Source: Przewalskia tangutica (taxonomy: Eukaryota; Streptophyta; Magnoliopsida; Solanales; Solanaceae). From it: a stretch of DNA of 64,000 nucleotides. Positions 57,318-64,000 of this stretch are shown here, piece after piece; positions within the stretch are counted from its first letter, which is position 1, and every line of letters starts with the position of its first letter. The position numbers were made by a program, and so were the translations under genes. Below the pieces are notes generated by a model that searched no databases, was not told the DNA's origin, and was given only the letters and a program-made list of their open reading frames with translations. Location of the stretch: positions 16,068,501 to 16,132,500 of the forward strand of contig CM056734.1 in the NCBI GenBank assembly GCA_029844215.1, read 5' to 3'.

Positions 57318-58500
57318 CTAAAATGGTGGCGGTGGATAATGCATCGACCATTGGTTGAACAGGGAACTCAACTCGTCATATCACGCGCTGCCGCTTCGCC
57401 TCACTTCTTGTTGCCCTTGTCGCAACTCCTGTTGTCCCTGTCTCAACTCATTTTGTCCTTGTAACAATGTGCCGAAATGTTGCATCATCATTCTCTGGTT
57501 CTGGAGCACTTGCTCCATCATTGGCACTGGAGGTTCTGCTTATGTGGTTGGCCGGTGGCTAGGTCCTGCCTCATATTGAGCCCCTATTTCAGGCTCATCC
57601 TCGTTCATTGCGGCCTCTGCTGCTGGTGCTGCTGCTGGTTGTACTCTCCGTCTGGCTGCTGAGGGGCTTGAGTCTGAGAAAGAGTGCACTATCCCATAGG
57701 ACACGGGCAGTTGGTTTCTTTCATGAGTATCCGTGGGTAGGATTGGGATCGCACTCATGTGACATAACTTTGTGATAACTGAGCCATGTCCCAATCCGCC
57801 TGTTGCTACCAACCTGCTGATTTCCTCAATGCTCTGCACTATTTCTTTCCCCACATCAATCGCCAACCCTCATAATTCCATATATCGCTTAATCCTATCC
57901 TCCGCACTCTGGTGAAGTCGTGGATGGAATCATCTGGCCGACGAAATATAGCCAACCTTTGGCTACTTTGTTGAATTGGCACCTGTTCAGTGCTCTTGAC
58001 CCATTTCTTCCAATATCAAAAACAACCTCATGGTAGCTCACGGTGTTTGCGACGGTATCCCAGTTTATGTTGTCGGTGCTCCTAGACCATGTTCTAAAAT
58101 GGCTCCGATCACCAATTCCTCCTTCAACATCAACTGTTTTCAATTGTATATTTATATCTTCTGCTTTCACAGGCACATAGTGTCCCCTTACAAAGCATCC
58201 CCTTTCCACCTTCTCCGGAAAGTTGGCATAAAATTCACGCACCATTATTGTGTTTACTGGTGCTATCTTCTCCGGATTCATAAATTTCCTCCACTCTCTT
58301 AACTCAATCATAGCCCGAATGGGCTCATAAACATCTTCTTCCCCATATGACTCCCTCTGGTAGTCCATTCCCCTTTCTGGTATTAGGAGTCTGGTATCAA
58401 GCTTTTTGTATCTTTGGTAGGCTTGGTAGCTCACAAACCTATTTTCATCGTATTGTGGGGTTGGGGTGGATGTGGAGCCTCTTCTTTTCCTGGTGGCCAT
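57318..58500 (-). pseudogene. Downstream ORF of element C (homologue of the element A ORF)
   Basis: Starts MATRKRRGSTSTPTPQYDEN at 58500 and continues TRLLIPERGMDYQRESYGEE, IMVREFYANFPEKVERGCFV, DRSHFRTWSRSTDNINWDTV and RCQFNKVAKGWLYFVGQMIP to about 57895. A frameshift follows. Then LAIDVGKEIVQSIEEISRL and TGGLGHGSVITKLCHMSAIP, a stop near 57540, a continuing frame with MMEQVLQNQRMMMQHFGTLL and a Q-rich LRQGQQELRQGQQEVR repeat, a TGA, and the same end as element A: FNQWSMHYPPPPF. Total about 394 codons against about 370 in A. No enzyme motif is visible; the N-terminus is basic, the C-terminus coiled-coil-like and proline-rich. The role is unknown. Confidence 0.85.
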
Positions 58501-59389
58501 GGTTAAAACAGTTTCTGGAGCTTTCAATTTAGTGACACAAATGTTTCCTACACAATCTACAACTAGCAGCGAACACAACACCCCCAAACTTCAACTTTTC
58601 TACCCAATACCCACACTCATTTTCTACTCTTTTCTCCAAACTTCACAATCAACTTTTTAGTACCCAACTACTTCAACTACAATACTCCTTCAAACTACTA
58701 CCTTCAGTAAAGGATTCAAGAACAGAAAAGGATTACCTTTTTTATGAGAAGATTCAAGCTTGTTCTTGTTTCTAATGGTGGTTTGAGGCTATGGAATGGA
58801 GCTTTGTTGGTTGAGATGGCTAAGGGTTTTTAGAAATTTAAGAGTTTTGGTTGTGGTTGGGTTTAATTTGTGGAGGATTTGTGGGCAAATTTTTGGAATT
58901 TCGTGGGTTTTTGGAGAGGGAGAGTTAGGTTTTTGAAATTGGATTTGGGGGAAATTTGATTTTGGGCGTTTTAAGTTCTGGATTCCCGCTTGCTGTTCGC
59001 TTTTAGCGCGCTGATGTTCTGCACTACTTCGGGACTTTCTGCGTCGCGGCCACATTCAGAAGCGCGGCCTAAACTTGGCAAATTTTCTGCGATTTTTAGC
59101 GCCACGCTCTGGCGCCGCGCTTAAACTTCTGCGCTGTTCGATTCTTTTAGCGCCATGCCTAACTGCGCGTATGGCTACAGAAATTACGGCTTTTCTTGAT
59201 TTTCGCCGCCCGGTTTATTTCCTCAGCACTCAATCACAAAGACAAACACAAGAACCCAAGACCGTGAGATTGTTCTAGACAAAATAAAATAAACTAAAGA
59301 CAGAAATTAAAATAACATAATTAAAAACGCTGGGTTGCCTCCCAACAAGCGCTGTCTTTAACGTCTTTTAGTCGAACGCAATTAACCGG
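58501..59389 (-). other. Leader between the small and downstream ORFs of element C
   Basis: Contains AAGTTTGGGGG at 58591-58581, GC-rich palindromic words at 59035-59165 (tagcgccacgctctggcgcc) and the GGGAGGCAACCCA motif near 59337-59349. Non-coding; corresponds to 6896-7760 of element A. Confidence 0.6.
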
Positions 59390-60050
59390 TACGAGTGCCC
59401 ATTGGATACTTCTGCGAACTGCTTGCAATCCACATATTTATTGTTATAGGTCTCAATTTTCCTACGACCATTTGCTCAACCAAGAGCCTTCAACATACAA
59501 TTATCCCCCAAGTACACAAGACAGACTTGTCTTTTATGCTTGTTATAACGTAGGAATCCGTGAAATTCTCTACATCTTTCAACTCTAGGGGGTACCCTTG
59601 ATGGTATGGGCTTCCTAATTGGGGATCAGCCGTGATAGCTAGTGGTGGTTCTTCTGTAATAGGTGCAAGAAAAAGGATTTCTACAGAGTCCAAGAAGGTA
59701 AATAATTGGATCTCTGCAATCTTTTCCTTTTCTACACCAACTATCTCACCAGATTCCTCAATAGTTGGGTTTGGTTCAGGCTCCTCAAATTGTTGTTATT
59801 TGTCAAAAATGATTGCGAGTTCTCCTATTGCGATTCCACTTCTTTATGGCCAATCTCATTTCTTCCATGAATCGCGCTTGATACTTAGTGAGGCGAGTAT
59901 GACTTCTGCAATTCCTCTCTCTCTTACATGGTTGGAGCTCGATCATATTGATGAAATCCATGTCTTGAGGATCCACGAGATGCATCAAAACCAACAACGG
60001 ATCACGGCACCCTTGTTTTCACACAATAAATACATAAAACGAAAAAGAAT
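59390..60050 (-). pseudogene. Small broken ORF in element C, unrecognised
   Basis: Fragments in different frames: HLVDPQDMDFINMIELQPCK with LTKYQARFMEEMRLAIKKWN (59997-59803), then PPLAITADPQLGSPYHQGYP with LELKDVENFTDSYVITSIKD (59693-59490). I do not recognise the protein. It sits where the start of gag would lie in a complete element but shows no gag motif. Confidence 0.5.
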
Positions 60051-60151
60051 AAAATAAAATAGAATAAATAAAAACATATAAAAATTAACAAAGAGTAAAA
60101 ACCAAATTAGAAATTAAAAATAGATAAATTTGATATTGAACTATGCCTAAT

Positions 60152-60168
60152 CCCCGGCAACGGCGCCA
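60152..60168 (-). promoter_or_regulatory. Primer-binding site, tRNA-Asp type
   Basis: On the minus strand TGGCGCCGTTGCCGGGG starts seven bases inside the 5' LTR. It is complementary to the 3' end of plant tRNA-Asp, a common primer in Athila-type elements. Confidence 0.85.
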
Positions 60169-60174
60169 AAAACT

Positions 60175-61563
60175 TAATGCGCGGTAAGATGCACACACTT
60201 TAAACGCAAGTGCACGTTATCGTGACAAGTAGTATAGTCTTGATAAGACCGAATATCGTCCTCAAGGATTAGGGTTCAAGTACCAACTATCTATTTTTTG
60301 GTATCTATTTGGTAAATTGATATTTTGGATTTGTAGTTTATAACTAAGAATTATAAAAGCTATTTTAACTATAAAAGTTTACTTCAGTGGTGATGAGAAT
60401 AGGGCTTCCATGTATCCTCACTATCCGCTTATGCTACTTATTAATGCAATAACTTATGGTATTCTTCTTTTGGAGAAAGCAGGTTTACGAAATCGTTTTA
60501 TACTCCCGTTAGGGTTATATAAACACTCAACCCCAGTATCGCACCTTACCTACCTTTCGGTGATAAGGATAACTCTATAGGAGGATTAAGAACAAAAACC
60601 TAGTTAACCGTCACGCACAATGCGCAAAATTAGGGTTGTTAAGCCTCTCATTAACGCTACATAAATAATTGAGGTATTTTCATCCCAAATCCAAGAATGT
60701 CTATCCAACTTACAGCATATTCACAATCCCCCCCTTTCGGAATCTGATTAGAAATCATATAGTGATAATTAATTGTCAATTAATTACCAAGAATTCAACT
60801 CAAATATTGGATAGATCTCACAATAAGAAAAATAACCATAAGCATGCATTAATTCATAACCAAAGTTTCTAGAGATTCAACATGGAAAGCCCTATAAGAG
60901 AATTAGTTCCTAGCCATAGACATGACAAGAACTAATCTCATGTTCATCATACAAAAACTGAAATAAAGAAAAGAAAAGGAAAAGAAATTACTAGACTATG
61001 GTCTCCAATCTCTAAGCAAGAAGCCTTGTGTTGTGCAAGAAAGGGAGCCCTTAAAAAGCGCCTAGTGGTTCTCCTTTTATAGTCAAACCGCCTCCTCTTT
61101 TCCTTCGTGCCCGCCAATTTCGTCCAAAACCTAATATTTCAGCGTCGGCGCCGCGCTGCATGACAGCGCGCCGGAAGTTCTGCAATCCGTCGGGTGTTTT
61201 GGCGCCGCGCCGATAATCGCTCTTCGGTAGCCGCGCGCTGGAACTCTGTAGCTTCGGATGTTTAGCGCCGCGCCTCGTGATTCGGCGGTAGCCGCGGCCT
61301 GGTCTTCGCAGCCTCTGCAATAGTGGCGCCGCGCTGATCGCAGTGAGGGCCCGCGCGCTTGTCTGGTTTCACTCGTTCGCCACTTTCTGCTCACTGCATC
61401 TCCTCTTTTGCCCTCTTTTAGCTCTTTTTCCGCCATTTGGCCATTTTAACCACTTTGACTCAATAGAAAGGAAAACTATCCTAATACGACACTTATATGT
61501 GCAAAACGGGACAAAAGACTAACTAAAATTGACTCAAATGGTGTAGATAAAATACACCGATCA
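60175..61563 (-). repeat. 5' LTR of element C
   Basis: 1389 bp, the partner of 54746-56115. The GC-rich block lies at about 61085-61420. Next to the tRNA-Asp primer site, so it is the 5' LTR of the minus-strand element. Confidence 0.93.
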
Positions 61564-61568
61564 ACATC

Positions 61569-62231
61569 CTCTAAGAAACCATGAAGTCATTCAGCTTTTT
61601 CTCCCACAATGTCCAAAGTGATAAATTCCGACTCCCTCGTGGATCGGGGAATATGGATTTTCCTAGAGGATTTCCAAGACACAGCTCCACCACCAATTGT
61701 AAGATTGTATCCACTGGTGGACTTGATGTCTTTGCTATCGGATATCCAGTTTGTACTGTTGTACCCCTCTAGTATATTTAGATATCTCATGTCGTGTATC
61801 CCGAACTTTAGCGTGAGTTTCAGAAATCAACGCTTTCCAATGATCAACAAGTTGTCTTCATAGAGGCATATCATGACGAGATTCCTTTCATGTAAACACA
61901 TTTGTTACACCCGTTAATGGCGAAATTTTCCAATAGTACAATACTATCTAATTTCTAGTGCCATTGTTTAGGGCTTATTTCAGTTCGTACTATGTTTTGA
62001 CAAGCTGACAATTTTTGTCTCTTATTTTGGAACCACATACCCCTTGGGTTGGTCTATGTATATTTCTACTTCCAAATCACCATTTAGGAAGGCTATCTTG
62101 ACAATCATTTAATGTATTTCAAGATCCCGCAAGACGGCGATAGTTATGAACATACGTATGAATGTCTTAGATTTATACTTGTCTATAGACCTATTGGCAT
62201 TGTTGGTTCTCAACCTTTGGTTTGTGGCTAT
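61569..62231 (-). pseudogene. Copia RT and RNase H remnant of element D
   Basis: From high to low: FIRMFITIAVLRDLEIH, KIAFLNGDLEVEIYIDQPKG, then a degraded stretch, the catalytic box ICLYEDNLLIIGK (YVDD expected), NILEGYNSTNWISDSKDIKS, TSGYNLTIGGGAVSWKSS and RSTRESEFITLDIVGEKAE. Frames shift repeatedly. It continues at 54745 across element C. Confidence 0.85.
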
Positions 62232-64000
62232 CACGCCCCGAACCCCGGACCCAAGACTGGTATCCTACCTAGGCACTCATCTACCCGTACAACACATGTA
62301 ACTCGCGGAAGCTAAATAACACTCTCCTTTATTTTTTGTAAAGACAAAGCCGACAAGGCTGCCATAATATATAACACCCGAATGGGACTACAACTGTACA
62401 AAAATATAAATACAACTCACGCAAGCTCTGCCCACATATGAATACAGACCTCTAAGAGTTTGACAACAACTATGATGGGACAAGGCCCCATCGTACCCTG
62501 AAATACACAACAGTCTAAATCAACTGTACCAACGGTAAGCTCCGGAACAAGGAAGCTACCTCAACAGCTGAATAAGATCCCACACACGCGGATCACCCAA
62601 CAGCGAACCTAAACCTGCGGGCATGAACGCAGCCCCCCGAAGGGGGTCAGTACAACAGGTACCAAGTATGTAAACAAAAAGTGTAGTAAATCAGATCATA
62701 ACTGTACAAAAGAATGACAGGGTCAAGTATGAAAATCAAATACCAGATCCTACCGTGTCATATAAAATAAAAGCCAACTGTACCTTTTTATTTTAAAAAA
62801 GAGTTATTTTAAAATAAGGTATGTCTAGTCATGAAATTCATTTACTCTATACACATCTCATGGGAATCTATCCCGCATCGTGAATACAAGTTCACAGACA
62901 ATACACATCTCATGGGAATCTATCCCGCATCGTGAATACAAGTTCACGGACAATACACATCGCATGGGAACCTATCCCGCATCGTGAATACAAGTACACA
63001 TACAACTTCTTGTGCTTAGAATGACTGATCTGAGTATGCCTTTGTCTAGTCGATAGTCTGGTAGTGCGCGTCTCTTTGTATCGGATGCTCCTATTTCGTC
63101 AGTCGTCTTCCTCTGAGAGTTGAGTTCGCGGAGACTGAACTTAAGGGGATAATACACATCTCATGGGAATCTATCCCGCATCGTGAATACACGTTCACGG
63201 ACAGTAATATCTTATGGGAATCTATCCCGCATCGTGAATACAAGTTCACGGACAGTAACATCTCATGGGAATCTATCCCGCATCGTGAATACAAGTTCAC
63301 GGACAGTAACATCTCATGAGAATCTATCCTGCATCGTGAATTCAAGTTCACGAATAGTAACATCTCATGAGAATCTATCCCGCATCGTGAATACAAGTTC
63401 ACGGACAGTGATATCCATAAATAGCTATCATGAACAACCATGTGCAAATTAAAACATCTTTTTGACTTTCAATAAAATCTTTAAAACAAACTTCCATTTT
63501 AGTTATGCCAAGGTACCAACATATCATGTACCAAACACATATAAAATCTTTCATTTAGTTATGTCAAGGTACCAAAACATCATGTACCAAACATCTCGTG
63601 TACCATACGCACACCATGAACTTTCATTTTAGACAACCCTAGACATTATCACATCTTGCATTATTAGGGGAATGCACCCAAATTACTATGAAATATTAGG
63701 TGCGTGAACCCAAAAGTAATATGTACATTCGTCGTACATCTATTTATTTATAAACCCCAAGACACTAACACTCGTAGTATCAAGACATTTTCACTTTTAA
63801 AATCAAATTACTACACTTTTAAACTCAAGTCACATGTACTTCATATAATCAAATCTCATATACTTTCAAATTCAAGTATCATATACTTTCAAAACCAAGT
63901 ATCATATACTTTCAAATAAATCATGTCTCATAACTTTCAAAATAAATCAAGTCTCATAACTTTCAAAATAAATCAAGTCTCTTAACTTTCAAAGCAAGTA
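62232..64000 (+). repeat. LTR-like sequence cut by the window edge (probably Gypsy)
   Basis: An abrupt junction with Copia D at 62231 is followed by TATCACGCCCCGAACCCCGG, a start I associate with LTRs of plant Gypsy elements (usually TGTCACG...). About 1.8 kb follows without coding capacity, including the tandem array at 62849-63415 and AT-rich short repeats (catatactttcaaa) after 63830. The other end is outside the window, so the identity is tentative. Confidence 0.5.
62849..63415 (+). repeat. Tandem repeat of about 51 bp, eight copies in two blocks
   Basis: The unit reads approximately ATCTCATGGGAATCTATCCC then GCATCGTGAATACAAGTTCA and cggaca. Three copies lie at 62849-63000 and five at 63151-63415, separated by about 150 bp of unrelated sequence. 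The embedded GTGAA...TTCAC is a small inverted repeat. ORFs here on both strands only read through the array. Confidence 0.88.

Larger units (their letters stand above)
54746..61563 (-). mobile_element. Complete non-autonomous Athila-like element C, 6818 bp, target duplication ACATC
   Basis: LTRs at 54746-56115 (3', 1370 bp) and 60175-61563 (5', 1389 bp); ACATC flanks both sides (54741-54745 and 61564-61568). The primer-binding site at 60168-60152 (TGGCGCCGTTGCCGGGG) matches tRNA-Asp. The 4.06-kb interior has no gag, protease, RT or integrase. It has a small broken ORF near 60050-59390, the GGGAGGCAACCCA motif near 59345, one downstream ORF (58500-57318), and a 1.2-kb 3' region with polypurine-like motifs. 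High LTR identity outside a GC-rich block suggests recent insertion. The solo LTR B belongs to the same family. Confidence 0.93.
52894..62231 (-). mobile_element. Copia element D (minus), 3' part, split by element C
   Basis: An LTR (about 52894-53848), polypurine tract (53849-53858), RNase H end (53859-54745), foreign element C (54746-61563) and RT-RNase H remnants (61569-62231) are collinear on the minus strand. The element is cut at 62231 by another LTR-like sequence, so its 5' LTR, gag, protease and integrase lie elsewhere or are lost. LTR and polypurine tract match element E. Confidence 0.82.

Noticed and set aside
62849..63452. Regularly spaced repeats that could suggest a CRISPR array
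   Set aside because: Units are contiguous without unique spacers, the genome is a plant, and the array lies in an LTR-like sequence.
63091..63452. ORFs on both strands (118 and 89 codons)
   Set aside because: Read-through of the 51-bp tandem array only.

Overview
The window looks like nuclear DNA of a eudicot plant, most likely Solanaceae. It is AT-rich, its genes have plant-type GT-AG introns, and it carries several tRNA-derived SINE fragments, one with the TS-type 3' tail typical of nightshades. By eye, roughly 70-75% of the 64 kb is transposable-element sequence, and most elements are nested in one another. Family placement is by motif recognition only; no database search was possible. 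I see no rRNA gene, functional tRNA gene, CRISPR array or viral segment. || Host genes. (1) 74-1699, minus: three exons of a universal-stress-protein gene that may continue beyond the left edge. (2) 20339-23145, plus: an apparently intact eight-exon ferric-chelate reductase (FRO) gene predicting 699 residues. (3) 24938-26896, minus: an intact intronless L-type lectin receptor kinase of 652 residues, closest in my judgement to the LecRK-S.1 type. The last two are convergent neighbours in the only gene-like island (about 19.2-27.2 kb). || Repeats, left to right. 3490-14200: a Copia element (minus) is split by a plus-strand Athila-like Gypsy element (A), which is itself split by a minus-strand solo LTR (B). 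15934-19146: a complete hAT element with a perfect 8-bp target duplication and a broken transposase. 27550-about 42450: a decayed Copia element (E) whose right LTR was split by a 12.5-kb Ogre/Tat-like element (F) with 4.1-kb LTRs and two satellite-like arrays. 43275-46847: a second, BED-finger hAT element. 47764-49117: a small MULE with a SINE inside one terminal repeat. 52.9-62.2 kb: a Copia element (D, same family as E, opposite strand) split by a complete 6.8-kb Athila-like element (C). 62232-64000: a further LTR-like sequence with a tandem array, cut by the window edge. || Most interesting signal. A and C both lack reverse transcriptase and integrase. Both keep the same downstream ORF and the same series of polypurine-tract-like AAGTTTGGGGG motifs at near-identical spacing. 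This suggests a non-autonomous Athila-like lineage built around a non-enzymatic protein. I found no host-encoded novel multi-gene system.
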